A DNA stretch of 64,000 bases from Juglans regia (lineage: Eukaryota; Streptophyta; Magnoliopsida; Fagales; Juglandaceae), in assembly GCF_001411555.2 (NCBI RefSeq), contig NC_049904.1:25681370-25745369 (forward strand), in the 5' to 3' direction. The notes under the pieces are model-generated. The model had not been told where the DNA came from. It ran no database searches and was given only the letters and a program-made list of their open reading frames with translations. The stretch's first letter is position 1, and every line of letters begins with the position of its first letter. Shown in pieces: positions 22,290-34,890 of the stretch. The translations under genes and the position numbers were made by a program.

Positions 22290-23153
22290 GCCTTCCCGTT
22301 TCTCCATCTTAGTTCGTTGTGGGGCTGTCAGGGCTTTAAGGGTGTTTTCGGCATTGATGAACCAGTCTGCCAGGTCCATGAATGCCCTGAGTGCGGTGGG
22401 AGTCCTCCTTGCTATTTCAGCCATGAACGGGTTCCTAAGCTAGATCCCCCCAAGAGGACTGCCAATGTGATCTTCTCATCTTGGTTGTTTGTCATCATGC
22501 ATTCTTGATTGAACCAGGAGAGATATGACTTCAGGCTTTCCCCATCCTACTGCTTAACAGTGACGAGGTAAGCAAATGGGCACCTTCTCCTTCTGCTCGC
22601 CATGAATTGCGTCATGAATTGGCGAGCCATCTCGAAAAAGCTATCTACTATCCCAGGTGACATGGATCTGAACCAAGCTCAAGCGGGTCCTTTCAACACT
22701 AAAGGGAAGGCCTGGCAGGCGATTTCACCCCCAAAGCCGTGCAAGGTCATGTGAGCCTTGAACGTCTCCAGGTATTCCAGTGGGTTACGGACTCATCATA
22801 CACCTCCATCTGAGGAACTTTGAATTTGGGTGGAAGAGGTATCGCCATGACTCCTGCATTGTATGGTAGGTTGGTGCTGACGAGGTGCATCTTGCATCTT
22901 GCATCTCTCCTCCTCCACTGTGGTGTTCATAAGGACCCGTTGTGAATCCATGTGCTCGATGCTTCTAGGTTCTCCTCCTCCCACCAACTCTTTGTTGGTT
23001 CACTTGAGTGTTGCATTCTCTTGGCAAAGCGATCCTGTTAACTCCGTCAGCTTCCTTATCGTTTCCTCCATTCCTGCAAGTCTCACCTCCATTCCTTCAT
23101 CCTGGTTCTTTTCCCTTCGTGTAGTTTGGGATCGTGTTGCGACATGAAAAGTA
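22290..23153 (-). pseudogene. Ty3/gypsy gag (Tat-like), broken
   Basis: Reading leftwards from 23153: a leader with a heptad-like Leu/Ile pattern (MEETIRKLTELTGSL), a proline patch near LPPKFKVPQMEVYDE, the capsid motifs ETFKAHMTLHGF, WFRSMSPG, FMTQFMASRRRR and SWFNQECM, then the frame with FMAEIARRTPTALRAFMD and WFINAENTLKAL (22424 to about 22300). Stops and one or two frameshifts break it. These are standard plant gypsy gag landmarks. No protease or RT follows on the left. Confidence 0.75.
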
Positions 23154-23194
23154 CACATTGTTTATGGGAAAAAAAATCCTAGGGACGACGCCAT

Positions 23195-24089
23195 TGTTGA
23201 TGTCATATTTTACAGCCCAAGCAATACCGAAGCAGCCAAGCTTACACCACCTGCAACTAAAAGGAAGAAAGGGGGGCTCTAGTGACTTCTGGTCACTCCA
23301 ATGCCAAAGTTAGTGAAGAATACTCGAGTGATGGGGAAAACTTAAAGAATTAGAAAAATGGTGAAAGGTTTAAAGAGCCTTCCCGTGGGAGGGATGGCTG
23401 TTATTTATACCTGGTTTAGACCCGACTGCCGAGGGAGATCGTGGTGTATCAAGTCGTACTTGGGTCAAACTTGCTACCACTCCCCCCTGTCGTGACAGTG
23501 TGTCAAGCAGCATCTCAAACTGTCGAGGGAGATCATGGCATGTCAGGTCATGCTCAGTCAGACCTGCTGCCACCATCCTGTCGTGGTAGGGTGTCAGGTC
23601 GTGGTCAAGTCGTCCTACATACCTCCGACAGCACATCGTTGCATGCTGGGTTCCTTGACACGCATTGAATACGATGTGTCTCGGGTCTGACGTGCCCACA
23701 ATCGGACACGCTCAGTAGCCTGAGTCCAACGTCGGTAGTCTGCACTGTACCTTATGGCAGGGCTCAGTAGGTTACCAAGCCCCGAGGTGGGATTCAAGCT
23801 CGATGCCAAAACCTTTCTGGATATGCTAATGGTTGTGGGCTTGGTACGTGGTCTCCTAGTCTAGGCTTTTAGCCTACTTTGGGTGATCGCCGAAGGGGCA
23901 TGGGGTCTCCGTAGCTTGGTTTCTTTGGGCCTGGGCCCTTCTCTCCGAGGGCCCCCCCACAGTTTACAATGGTTATTAACCATTAGAAATGACCATCGCA
24001 TGCCACTAAGACCACACTGAAGGATGTCAGTCGTCCATCCATTAATCATGGTGGCTTGGTCGGGAAGGAGGGGGGATGTGATCTCACAA
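23195..24089 (-). mobile_element. LTR of the Tat-like gypsy remnant (probable)
   Basis: On the minus strand the LTR would end ...GACATCAACA at 23195, right before ATGGCGTCGTCCCTAGGA (23177-23194), a decayed version of the TGGCGCCGTC-type sequence found next to 5' LTRs of many plant gypsy elements. The outer edge is placed at CTCACA near 24089 to give TG...CA ends, but this edge is uncertain. The interior is GC-rich and full of short CGAC/TCAGG motifs. The partner LTR is not in the window. Confidence 0.55.
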
Positions 24090-24425
24090 CCCAACCCCGT
24101 CCAAATAAGTTTCTATACCGACCATAGGCAAATCTAATTAGAAAGCACAACTATTATACAAATTTTATGCAATTTTTTATTAAAAATAATATTATTTCTT
24201 GGATTTATTAGACTTTTATTTGATTTTGAGGGATTTGGATCTAAAAGATATATAATACTATTTCATTAAAAGAGTTTGAAATACTTCCATATGATCTATC
24301 ATATCCTAATTAGAAAACATCAATGGAAGAGGAATATTATTGCAAGGATACAAGTATTTGAGAGTACGTTCTTGTATATGTAGTATAGTATAACCTTTGG
24401 ATTGATTAAACGCTAAGCAGCAACA
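24090..24425. other. AT-rich spacer, nothing recognised
   Basis: No coding frame or terminal structure that I can support. Confidence 0.35.
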
Positions 24426-24716
24426 TGTAAGGATAAAACTCAAGAATAACTCACAGATCAGATCTTCGAGGGATTAGTTCCTCCAAATGCACTTTACTAA
24501 GCTTTTTTCAATGCATTAATCTTATAGAGCCCTCCCTTTTATACACAATCCTATCGTTTATTATGTTATGAAGATAAGGGCATTTTGGTACATTATGACA
24601 GTTAAGTAAGGCTACTATTGTAATTATAGTGTTTTGCTTATTAACTAACTAACAGAACTAACATAAGCTTCCCTCGACCCTTCAGAATTCTTCCTTCTCA
24701 ATTATTGCTCATAACA
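24426..24716 (-). mobile_element. Ty3/gypsy element 2, 3' LTR
   Basis: A 291-bp unit from TGTAAGGATAAAAC to GCTCATAACA with TG...CA ends. It is followed by ACTCACCTCCCTTCAAAAG, which on the minus strand is a purine-rich tract ending at the LTR. The opposite LTR is missing, so the element is truncated. Confidence 0.75.
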
Positions 24717-24728
24717 ACTCACCTCCCT

Positions 24729-25990
24729 TCAAAAGACCTTGCCCGCAAGGTCTGGATATTGTAACCTCAACTGATCTATAGAAACCCAAGTAGCATCCTC
24801 CTCAGCAGCTCCACTCCATTTGATCAGCAATTCAATAAAAGGCTTGTTATCAACAGCAGACATTCTCCTCTGCATTACTGCTTCAGGTTCACTTCTAAAT
24901 GCACCATGAGAATCTTGTAATGGCAGTACTGGAGAATCAGTTGTCAATGGACCAACATGCTTCTTCAATCTAGACACGTGAAATACTAAGTGTACAGCTG
25001 AACCCTCTAGTAATTCCAATCTATATGCAACTGATCCAATGCACTACAATATTTTAAAGGGACCACAATACCTTGCTGCCATGACAACAGCTCTTATTGA
25101 ATGTTGTTTATATTTCTGTAATTTCAAGTAAACCATATCACCCACTTGGAATTGCCTGGGAACATGCTTCATGTCATATTGTTGCTTTATATAATTCTAA
25201 GCTGCTGCCAAATTCTTCCTCAATAATGACAGAATTTCTTGTCTTGATCTTAACTCAGAATCCACTGCTTCATTTCGATTAGTGCTAGCCACATATTGCA
25301 ATAAGGTAGGATGAGTCACACCATACAACGCCTCAAATGGTGTATTTTTAGTTGCTAAGTGAAGAGAGGTATTATACCACTATTCTACCCAAGGAAGCCA
25401 ATGACTCTATTGTTTAGGACTATCCGAGACAAAACACCTTAAGTATTGCTGCACACACTTGTTGACAATTTCAGTCTGGCCATCTGATTGAGGATGGTAG
25501 GCAGAACTAAATTACAACTTAGTCCCACGAAGCCTAAAAAGCTTCTTCCATAAGGTACTTGTATAGGTAGCATCTCTGTTAGTAACAATTGTTATAGGCA
25601 TTCCATGTAACTTAAAAACTTGGGATATAGAAATCTTGGTTACTGAAGCTGCATTATAGGGATGAGACATAGGCAAAAAATGAGCAAACTTTGTTAAATG
25701 ATCCACAACTACTGGAATCACAAAAAATCCTTGTGACTTGGGAAGAGAATCAATAAAGTCCATAGAGATATCACTCCATGACTTCATAGGAATCGGCAAT
25801 GGTTGAAGTAAGCCTACATGTAATACATTCTCCCATTTACATTTCTGACAAACCTCACACTCTTTAATGAACTATTTAATGTCTCTTCTCATTCCAGGCC
25901 AAATAAAGTCTGCTTTGGCCTTGTGCAATGATTTCTAATAACCTGAATGTCCACCAAAGGCACTACTATGTATAAATTGGAGAAGTTGAT
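24729..25990 (-). pseudogene. gypsy 2 integrase and chromodomain
   Basis: The zinc finger (CEVCQKCKW region, 25830-25990) precedes the core 25799-25512 with first Asp in [13 protein letters not shown] and second Asp in VTNRDATYTS; the Glu lies in SDGQTE just left of 25500 in another frame. The frame 25019-24729 ends with FIELLIKWSGAAEEDATW, the aromatic pattern of a chromodomain. Stops and frame breaks between the pieces show it is inactive. Confidence 0.85.
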
Positions 25991-27456
25991 GCTTCAAAGA
26001 AGACTTACCTGAAAGAAACAGCCTTCCTTTCTTTAACAAAAATCCATTATTGAATGTAAAAGCTTTATTCACCAACTCTCCTTGTTGCAACCTCATGCAA
26101 ATGTTAGTAATTTCCTCATCTTGCAAGTAAGAATCCTTAAATTGTTGCAGCCACATAGGATCCAAGACAGTAATAGCAACTAACACTGCTTCCTTCTCAG
26201 TAACTTCATCCATTCTTGAAAGTGCATCAGCAGCTACATTTTCTCTTCTTCTCTTATATTCAATTGTGAAATCGTAGTCCATCAACTTGCTAAGCCACTT
26301 CTGCTGTGATGGTATGCCTATTTTCTGCTCCAGCAAAAAATTTAGACTTTGTTTATCAGTTTTAATGACAAACTTAGTCTCCAAAAGGTAAGGTCTCCAC
26401 TTCTTGACAACCAACACCAAGGCTAAGAATTCTTTCTCGTAGGCAGATAAATCCATATCTTTCCCTCTCAAAGGTTGGCTGAGGAATGCCAAAGGTCTTC
26501 CACCTTGCATCAAGACAACTCCCACAACTCTACATGATGCATCACACTCAATAAAAAATGGTTTAGTAAAATTAGGTAAAGCTAAGATAGGTGGTTGATT
26601 CATAGTTTTTTTCAGTGTCATAAATGCTTGAGTAGCTGTTGATCCCTAATGGAATGCATCCTTCCTGAGCAGATCAGTTAAAGGATCAGCAATCAATCCA
26701 TAATGTCTCACAAATTTCCTGTAGTAGCCAATCAGTCCAAGACATCCTCTTAAGGAATTAATAGACTTAGGTTGAGGCCACTCAATCATGGCCTTTATCT
26801 TGGATAGATCAACCTGCACTCCATTATCAGATACTAAATGACCAAGATAATCAATTTGCTTACAAGCAAATCTACACTAGTTTCTTTCAGCAAACATTGG
26901 GTGCTTTGCTAAAATTGTCAATACCATAGCCAAATGTTGTAAGTGATCAGTCTTGTTTTTACTATATATCAAAATGTCATAAAAAAAAAGCTATGGCAAA
27001 CTTTCTCAGAAATGGCTGAAACACTTCATTCACTAAAGACTGAAAAGTATGAGGAGCATTGGTTAAGGCAAATGACATAACCAAAAACTCATAATGTCCT
27101 TAATGGGTTCTAAAAGCAGTCCTCCCAATGTCAGATTCCCTCACTCCAATCTGTTGATAACCAGACCATAGGTCTCGTTTAGAAAAAATAGTAGCCCCAC
27201 ACAACTCATCAAAAAGCTCATCCACCACAGGAATAGGAAACTTATCTTTAATAGTTTCCTTATTCAAAGCATTATAATCAATACACATTCGCCAAGACCC
27301 ATCAGTCGTCCTCACAAGAATAATTGGAGAAGAAAAAGGAGACTGATTACACCTTATTACCCCAGCTTGAAATAATTCTTTGACTATGTTCTCAGCTTTT
27401 TGTACAAAGGGATACCTATAAGGCCTAATAGAAATAGGCATTGTACCCTCCTTCAA
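25935..27456 (-). pseudogene. gypsy 2 reverse transcriptase and RNase H
   Basis: RT starts at 27456 with [10 protein letters not shown] and has [11 protein letters not shown], the first catalytic Asp in [12 protein letters not shown] and a stop (CATTAA) at about 27098. The second catalytic box falls at a run of nine A (26981-26989) that throws the frame, and the residue before the remaining Asp reads Tyr instead of Asp. RNase H (26621-25935) keeps the first Asp (IECDAS), Glu (YEKEFLAL) and Asp (KTDKQSL). A stop at about 26645 separates RT from RNase H. Confidence 0.85.
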
Positions 27457-27599
27457 ATTAATCTTGTGATCATGGCTTCTTCTTAGAGGTAATTCTTTTA
27501 GATTTAAAGACTGCAGAGAAACTTTTTAAAACCTCTTGTATCACCCCATCAATTTCTTCCTTAACATCACTTTGCTGCTATTGAATTAACTGCAAGAAC

Positions 27600-28080
27600 A
27601 TTCCCTTCCTCTCAATTGTTGGTAACTGGCAGATCTATTCAACTATCTCAGACTTGGCAGCATTCATTCGTCGAATGATTATTGACTTGCTATTGTGCTG
27701 AAAGGACATTGTGAGACCATTAAAATCCCACAACGCAGGACCTAAAGTCCTTAGCCACTGCATCCCCACCACCACATCACAGCCTCCTAATGGTAATAAA
27801 AAGAAATCAGTGTTAAACTGATGCTCTTGCATGTGAAACTACAACCCTTCTATCATACCTTCACTCCTCATCCTCTCTCCATTTGCCACTCATACCTCCA
27901 CTTATTGTACATCATTAACTATCAATCCCACCTTCTTACCAACCATGGGATCAAGAAAATTTTGCGTACTACCTGTATCCACAAGAATGGTTACAGAACA
28001 GTTTTGAACCCCACCATGGATTCTCATGGTTCTTGAGCTCAAGGATCCTGCAATTGCATGCAAGGATATCTCAGGAACTT
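27600..28080 (-). pseudogene. gypsy 2 aspartic protease
   Basis: The frame contains ILVDTGST (the Asp-Thr-Gly active site) near 27970-28000, then FFLLPLGGCDVVVGMQWL typical of the second half of retropepsins. One stop near 27900 breaks it. Confidence 0.8.
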
Positions 28081-28084
28081 CACT

Positions 28085-28906
28085 CTAAGATGTCAAACTA
28101 TCAACAACAGTTTCTTTTTCTGTCAACTCACAATCTTGAACTTTATCTTTTTTAAACCAATCTATCCCTTCCATCAGAAAAATTCTTACTTTTCTTCTTT
28201 CACATTTATGACTAGGGTTCAATTTCTCATCATAGAAATAGAACAAACCCTTTTCCCTTATCTCCTTCATTTCATCTGGACTAATTCTTTGTATAGGCAA
28301 AGAAGGCTTAAAATTGTTAGCTCTTCCTACCCTATCACTCTCCTTCCCTACAATACTATTATTAAAGCCAATTCCACCAACAGAAAATGGTGCATAGGAA
28401 GTTTGATAATTCCCTCCTCTGCTGCTACCACGAGTACTAAGGATGTACTCTTCTTAAATCTTGGCAAGGCCAAATGCAGAATTGAGACTCTGAGGATGTA
28501 GCATCCTCACAGGCAGCCTTATTTCATTTTTTAAATCACTCAATTTGTAATTTTCAGAAAACCCCTTCAATCTATTAGATATCATTTCAAATTGTGTTTT
28601 ATTGGTAGCCACTGTAGAATTCTGTTTAAGTCGAGTAAGAGCTTCCATGGGATTATCATAAGATGAATTCTCAAACCTCAATTGCAAAGTATGCACAAAC
28701 CCACTCCAAGAATCAAAGATACCAGTAGATTCAGCATCTTGAAACCAAATTAAAGCACTCCCCTCCATATAAAAAGATGACAATAAAACCTTTTGCCCAT
28801 CTGACATGGGATACAAAGCAAAAAAATGATTTACTTTATAAACCCACCCCGTTGGATTCTCCCCATCAAACTTTGGAAAGTCGAGTTTAATGGTACGAAG
28901 GCACAA
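28085..28906 (-). pseudogene. gypsy 2 gag
   Basis: Frame 28906-28454 has LDFPKFDGENPTGWVYK, ALIWFQDAE and the LRFENSSYDNPMEAL stretch of chromovirus gag. After a stop the frame 28300-28085 has a degenerate zinc knuckle: the usual GLCYxCDEKW has become GLFYFYDEKLNPSHKC, losing two Cys. The gag start is missing. Confidence 0.8.
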
Positions 28907-29686
28907 AGAGAGAGCTGGTACCCCTGGCTGAACACGAAATGATCAGTGATGGGCAAGCTAAAACCCTAGCCCTTATCCATTGCATTGCGTGCTCGATTCA
29001 TTCTTAAAACTTGGCGATATTTCTAAAGCTAATTACGAATCCCTAAGGAATCAAAATATAAAAACTTGCACCAAGATTGGGTCAAACCGCTAATTACGAA
29101 ACCCAAATCTCTGTGGTTGTGGCCTCTGTTCGCATGATGAGTTGGATGCATGCATGGCCTGTTGGTCAAGGTTGGACATTTGGCCACAACCATAATTATT
29201 AGCACTTGAAGTGTGGCCTCCAACTTGGTGCCGACTTTTGAAGCCCAGTCCTGGACCTCAATACATATATAGGAGCACTAATAATTAATTAGGCTTCCAT
29301 TCATCATTTAGACACCACATCTCATACCTGATTTTTTTATATTTTATTATTACTAAAATAAAATAATTCTTCTAATCATCATCCACACAGCAAACATTTC
29401 ATGGTAAGGAAAAAAAATAAAAAATAAAAAAAATAAAATCATATGTAGTGTATGGATTAGAGATGATGAGTAAAATTTTTCTATTACAATACTTCACCAA
29501 CCACCAAGCATCATCCAAAATATATTTTCTAGGCCCGCATGTTCGGTTTAGGGTTTGATGTTTGAAAATTTCTATTTAGCAGTCCTATACCACAAATCTG
29601 TTTTTATTTTTCATATTTATATTTTTTTTCCCTCAGCAAATATGTGGTCTAGGGTTGATGAGTAGAAAAACTCTTGATGTTTAGAT
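28907..29686. other. intergenic stretch, nothing recognised
   Basis: AT-rich from about 29320. Between 28907 and 29320 the base composition is more even but no frame shows domain character. No repeat ends found. Confidence 0.35.
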
Positions 29687-29694
29687 GATCAAAT
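29687..29694. repeat. 8-bp target duplication of the hAT element (left)
   Basis: GATCAAAT here and GATCGAAT at 33173-33180 flank the element; 7 of 8 bases match. Confidence 0.85.
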
Positions 29695-32600
29695 TAGGGC
29701 TGTCAAATATGTGACACGACCTGTTAATCCAATACGAACATGACACGATAAAAGCGGGTTAGGGTTGAATGTTAACGGGTTCGGGTCAAAACGGGTCGAC
29801 CCATTTAAAATTTTAAAATTACCCTTATATCCTTATAACCTAAAAAAAAAAAGTAAAAAAAAAAAACCCTAACTCAAATTATCTAATCTAACCAGTCACC
29901 CCCCTTCGTTTCAAAATTCACAATGTTTCTTCTTCAGAAACTCGGACTCCTCGTGACCACGCCGCCCCCTCTAGGCTCGCCGCTCCACTCCTCTTCAAGT
30001 TGACGCCGCGTCGCCTCCAGTGTGTTTCAGTCTTCACACCTCATGGTTACGCCGACCCCCTCCAGTTTCATGGTGACGCCGAGTCGCCTACATAGACTTA
30101 AAGCCACGGATTCACACTTGCCACCGCCAGCGCCCCGTCGCCCATGCCTGTCACCCACGCCCATCACCCACGCCACACCACCTACTTTTCGTTGCTATAT
30201 TTGTTGTGTTGTACTCGGTGAGATTTTTTGAGATCCCTACAATCACAATCTCAATGACTTTTCGATTTGATTGTAATGAACCTGCTGGGAATGTAGTGGT
30301 GATGACTGTGTAACTAAGGAATGGATGTAATAGCAGAAATGGTATGGTAGCAATGAAATAAAATTTTGGATACAAGTTGTTTGTGAAAAGGCTTCAAAGA
30401 GCCATATGTTCATTAATAAGGGAAATTAGGAATACATCGAGGGATTCGGTATGCTATAGTTTGTGAGACCCGTGCCAAACGAAATTTACTTATGGCTAAG
30501 ACTCACTTTCATCTTAGTTTTTGGAATAGATTTGTGACTAATTTAGCATTTTTTGCCGGCTACAAACTATAGTTGTTTGGTGGTGTTTGATTTTTGCACT
30601 ATTACCTCCCCTTTTCAAAGCAAAACAGGGTGAAAGAAAGCCTACTAATTATTGAGAATGAGATTTGGTTGTAAGATGTTTTTGTTAAAAGTACCTTATA
30701 TATAACGTTTTATCCATTTATGGCAAAGTTTACAGATATTTGATACTTGATCCTAGACTCCTAGTGAAAAGAGTGAATGAAGGTGTTACGTGTAGTATGT
30801 AACTATATATCTAACAAAACAACATATGAAGCCAAAGGATAAACTAATAGTTGTACATATGAAGCTAAAGGATAAACTAGTAGTCTGCTGGACCTATAAT
30901 TCATAGATATATGTTTTTGGAGATCAACTAGTAGTTGTACATTCCATCATTTCCATGTATATTTCTCAGTCAACTAGCACCACATCTGTCCATAAGTTTC
31001 TGTAAATCTTATATATAATGTCCTACTCTTACATTTGTTCTTGTTGTTTGTTGTTAGATGAGTTCAGTAGCAAGTGAAAATGACGAGATGATTGATTTGG
31101 ACCCGTTTGACTCGGAAAGTTTTCAAAATGAGGAAGTTAAAGCAAAAAGAAGGAAACGGTCAAACGTGTGAGCTTTTTATAGTTTGCAAAAAGAAAATGT
31201 GAGTGGGGAATTCAACACAAGATTTTTGCATTGACTTTAGACAATACTTCTTCTAATGATGTTTCAGTAGAGTTGTTAAAAACTCAATTGAACATTAAGA
31301 AAGCTCTTCTTTGTGATGGTGAGTTCTTTCATCTTCGTTATTATGCTCATATTCTGAATGTGGTAGTACAAGATGGGTTAAAAGAGATTGATGTTGCTAT
31401 CCAAAAAGTTCGTGAAAGTATCAAGTATGTCAAAAGATCATAAAACAAGGAAAGTAAAATTTATAGATTCAACAAATCAAATGTCTTTGGATAACAAGAA
31501 AGGGTTGAGACAGGATGTCCCCACTAGATGGAATTCTACTTATCTTATGCTTGAGAGTGCTCTTTTCTATCGTCGTGCCTTTACTCATTTGGAGTTGACT
31601 GATTCCAATTTTAAGCATTGTTCATCAATATCTGAGTGGGAAAGAATACAGAAGATTAACGATTTATTGAGAGTTTTTTATAGAGACAACTGTAATTTTT
31701 TTGGGATGAAACACCCTACAACCAATATCTACTTTCTATCAGTGTTTTCGATTTATTTTACATTAAAGCAGCACTTTGAGGGTGAAGATGACTACATGAA
31801 AAGAATGTGTTGTAAAATGCTTGCTAAGTTCTAGAAATATATGTCCAAGTTCAATGTGTTGTTGGCTATAGCAGTTATATTGAGTCCTCAATACAAGCTT
31901 TATTTTGTTGATTTTTCTTATACAAAGCTTTATGGAGAATGTTCCATAGAGTATATGAATGTTCGGAGTAAAATGTCATATCTTTTCATGGAATATGGTT
32001 CTTCTAGTGCTCCCACAATGACATGTTCTATCACGACTTCTAATAGCACTATTAGTAGAGAGGAAAGTCAGTTTTCATATGATAATTTTTTATTGGAGAT
32101 AATATCAAATAATATTTTTTGTTTAATGATTTATATTATATTGTTGTTTCATATCACATATTGGCTTGAAAATATTTTTATTTGTTTTTTGTATATAGGA
32201 ATTTGATACATTTAGACTTGATGAACTTTCTAGCTATATGAAAAAAAGTCAATTGGATCTTTACTTGGATGAACCTAGGGCAGAAAGAAATGCAAAGATT
32301 GATATTCTTTTCTTTTGGAAAGGAAATGAATTTCGTTATCCTGATCTTGCTCGTATGGCTCGTGACATTTTGAGTGTTCCAGTTTCTACAGTTGCATCTG
32401 AATCTACTTTTAGTGTTGGTGGGCGTATCATTGATCAGTTTAGGAGTGCACTAAAAGCATATATTGTTGAAGCATTAGTTTGCACTAGAGATTGGTTATA
32501 TGGCGAAGAGCAAGGTAATATTATTTTTATTTTATTGAATAAATGACTGTAATTTTTCAATAATATAAAACTTTACTTATGTCTTTTTTTAATAGAAACA

Positions 32601-33172
32601 CAATAAGAAGTTGAATTGGACGAGTTAACTGAAGATATAATAGAGTTGGAGAACAACAAGGGCAAGGACTTGGAGGATGCTCCACCTCATTCTTCAAGTT
32701 CTAGATTTGTTTAGATTTATATTTTTAATTTTTATTATATTTGAGATTGTAACATTAATATATTTACTATGTGTGTTTTGTTTATTATATTTGGGATGTA
32801 ATTTTAATATATTGTTACAATGTGTGTGGATATTTGTTTGGATTGTAATTTTAGACTTGTAATTTATTTATTTATTTATTTATATTTAAAATTTATATTC
32901 AGGTCAAATGGATCGTGTCGTGTCGTATCGTGTCTATTCAACCCATTAACCTAAACGGGTTGGAACGGGTCAGGTCATGTCGTGTCAATTTATTTCTTAA
33001 TGTGTCATAACGGGTCTTGTCGTGTCAACCCGTTATCAAACCGTGTCGTGTTCATGTTTAAAATTTTGACACGAAACCCTTAACAGGTCGTGTTCATGTT
33101 GACCCATTGACTGTAATGTATATACTCTGACACGACACGAACATAACCCGTTAACACGATTTGACACTCCTA
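29695..33172 (+). mobile_element. hAT-family DNA transposon, 3,478 bp
   Basis: Ends are imperfect inverted repeats: left TAGGGCTGTCAAAT, right (reverse complement) TAGGAGTGTCAAAT. Subterminal regions are dense in CGGGTC/CGTGTC motifs in both orientations (29740-29800 and 32900-33150), normal for hAT elements where they bind transposase. The 8-bp target duplication and transposase type agree with hAT. The C/G-rich leader (29900-30230) with a donor-like GTGAG at about 30219 and a TTGTTAG acceptor at 31054 suggests a 5' leader intron. Confidence 0.9.
31055..32710 (+). pseudogene. hAT transposase (RICESLEEPER type), internally deleted
   Basis: The start is at about 31058 with an acidic then basic leader (IDLDPFDSE, AKRRKRS). 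A stop follows at about 31169 and the sequence jumps to the middle of the RNase H-like catalytic domain (FALTLDNTSSNDVS, about 31216-31260). The BED zinc finger and first catalytic part are missing. The rest is in pieces: HILNVVVQDGL, the DVPTRWNSTYLML signature (about 31518-31555), a stop at 31832, SKFNVLLAIAVILSPQYKL, a probable intron near 32090-32197, then the C-terminal dimerisation region (LARMARDILSVPVSTVASES, 32347-32406). It cannot encode an active enzyme. Confidence 0.88.
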
Positions 33173-33180
33173 GATCGAAT

Positions 33181-33778
33181 TAATATATATCATCTCAATT
33201 ATTTTTATTTTTTTTCATTTGTTTTACATAATGGATTGAGACAAACAATATATCTATATATATATATATTATATCCAATTACTCATTGACCTTATAAGGT
33301 GCATGACATACATTTTATGGATGTGAAAAATAATACTAAAAAACTCACGTTTTCATTGAAAATGCGAGGAAAAGAAAAGAAAAATAATAATAAGAGAGAA
33401 ATAATAAAAACTCAGTACGTTTTCCTTTGGTTTGGAGGCATTTGGTTTTATTTTTTTATTATTTTTATTTTTATTTTTATTTTTTTTGAGTTTGAGAATT
33501 GAGAACATGCCCAGATGAGTATATTATTTTTAGAGTACTTTTTAATTATATATATAAGAGTATATCATTCTTATATATATATATATATATATATACACAT
33601 TCTTTTATATATATAAGAAGTGTTATAGTCATAAAAAGATCTCACAAACTGGTGTAATTTAATATGATATGTTAGATCAACTTTACAATAACAGTAGTTA
33701 AGTTTTCAATCTAATGTATTACATTAAAATATATTTATTTATAAGTTTACTTTTACGGGATCACTTTGTAATTAAAGC

Positions 33779-33820
<42 letters not shown>

Positions 33821-33913
33821 GACAAGCTTATTGATGCTACTAGATTGATTAAGTATGATAATTTCACTATAGTAAAATTATCAGTATTATTAAGAAACTT
33901 AGTACAAGCATAT
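33181..33913. other. AT-rich spacer with (TA)n microsatellites
   Basis: TA runs at about 33254-33270, 33565-33595 and 33780-33812. No gene signal. Confidence 0.5.
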
Positions 33914-34136
33914 GTAATGATCAAAAGATGTTACGTCAACAACTGAAAATTAAATACTAAGAAAGCGATTGAATAATGGATTTTTTTAGTAACAAAATTT
34001 GATTTTTTTTTTATCATATTTTACCATATTTAAACTATTTTGTGAAACATTCTTTGAAACATAAAAGTTTTTAACAAAATCAAAAAATAGTATATACTTT
34101 TGGGTGTCTTGCGTTTTTTCTTTATATTTTCTTTTA

Positions 34137-34890
34137 GAGAAAAACTTAATACAAGTTATTCGGTTTTTTTCTAAATAATAGTGTCCAATTAAAACATACC
34201 ATGTAGACCACACACCCAAATTGTTATGTGATGCGATTCAAATGAAAAAAAAAGCTATTCGAGCCTCTCCATTCCCGCCCCCCACCCACGTTTCTCTGCG
34301 TCCCCCCCCCCCTCTCTCTCTCTCTGAAATAATTTTTCATCCCCCCGATTCTCTGCATCCCTCTCTCTCTCTCTCTCTCCCTCTCCTCTCACTATCTAGG
34401 TTTGGATTTTGGTGGCCAAATATTTTGAGCACCTCATTTCTTGCTTCCTTTTGCCATTCCGTGTGAATTGCCAGAAGAAAGACAGTCCAAGCAAGAAAGG
34501 GTGGGGTGCAGATGAAATATTTTGGCCAAATAATCATCAGCATTTATGAATGCTAACAACTCCATTTTCATCAATCGCTTGCTGGAATGGTCTGGAGGGC
34601 AGTTGCTGCGAACTGTGGGTGTACGAAAAAGAGTGGGGTGCGCTGGTCTAGGTTCGTCGGAAGAGTTGCTCGTCCACCGGCGTACGGCTTGCAGCTGGGA
34701 CTGGTCTAGCATGCAGCTGGGTGTCTCATGCTTGGCAGGTTCCACTTTCCAGGTTCAACCGATTTGAAGGGATTTGTTTCTATGATGCAACCAGGTTTAG
34801 GCTGTGTGCGTGTGCTTAGTTGATGTGTCCAAATATTATTGGTATCCGATAAACACCACTTATAGGATACACAGGTTCAAGGAGGAACTC
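34137..34890. mobile_element. 754-bp insertion with 9-bp target duplication (Mutator-like)
   Basis: Flanked by TTTCTTTTA on both sides (34128-34136 and 34891-34899); the second segmental copy has a single TTTCTTTTA at about 58186-58194, the empty site. The termini GAGAAAAAC and GGAACTC share only a GAG...CTC end. The inside is unlike its neighbours: CT-rich microsatellites (34310-34385) and a GC-richer stretch (34440-34760) with short frames of no recognised family. A 9-bp duplication suggests a Mutator-like element, perhaps a non-TIR one carrying host DNA. Confidence 0.75.

Larger units (their letters stand above)
24717..28906 (-). mobile_element. Ty3/gypsy element 2 (chromodomain type), truncated
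   Basis: From right to left: gag, zinc-knuckle relic, protease, RT, RNase H, integrase, chromodomain-like C-terminus, polypurine tract, LTR. The order pol = PR-RT-RH-IN followed by a chromodomain defines a chromovirus-type Ty3/gypsy element. The 5' end stops inside the gag N-terminus at about 28906, where the sequence leaves the family. Two relatives lie at 48866-53191 and 53691-57984. Several stops are shared with those copies. Confidence 0.85.

Noticed and set aside
23370..23809. Several overlapping frames of 60-110 codons on both strands
   Set aside because: They lie inside the GC-rich LTR of the Tat-like element and show no protein features.
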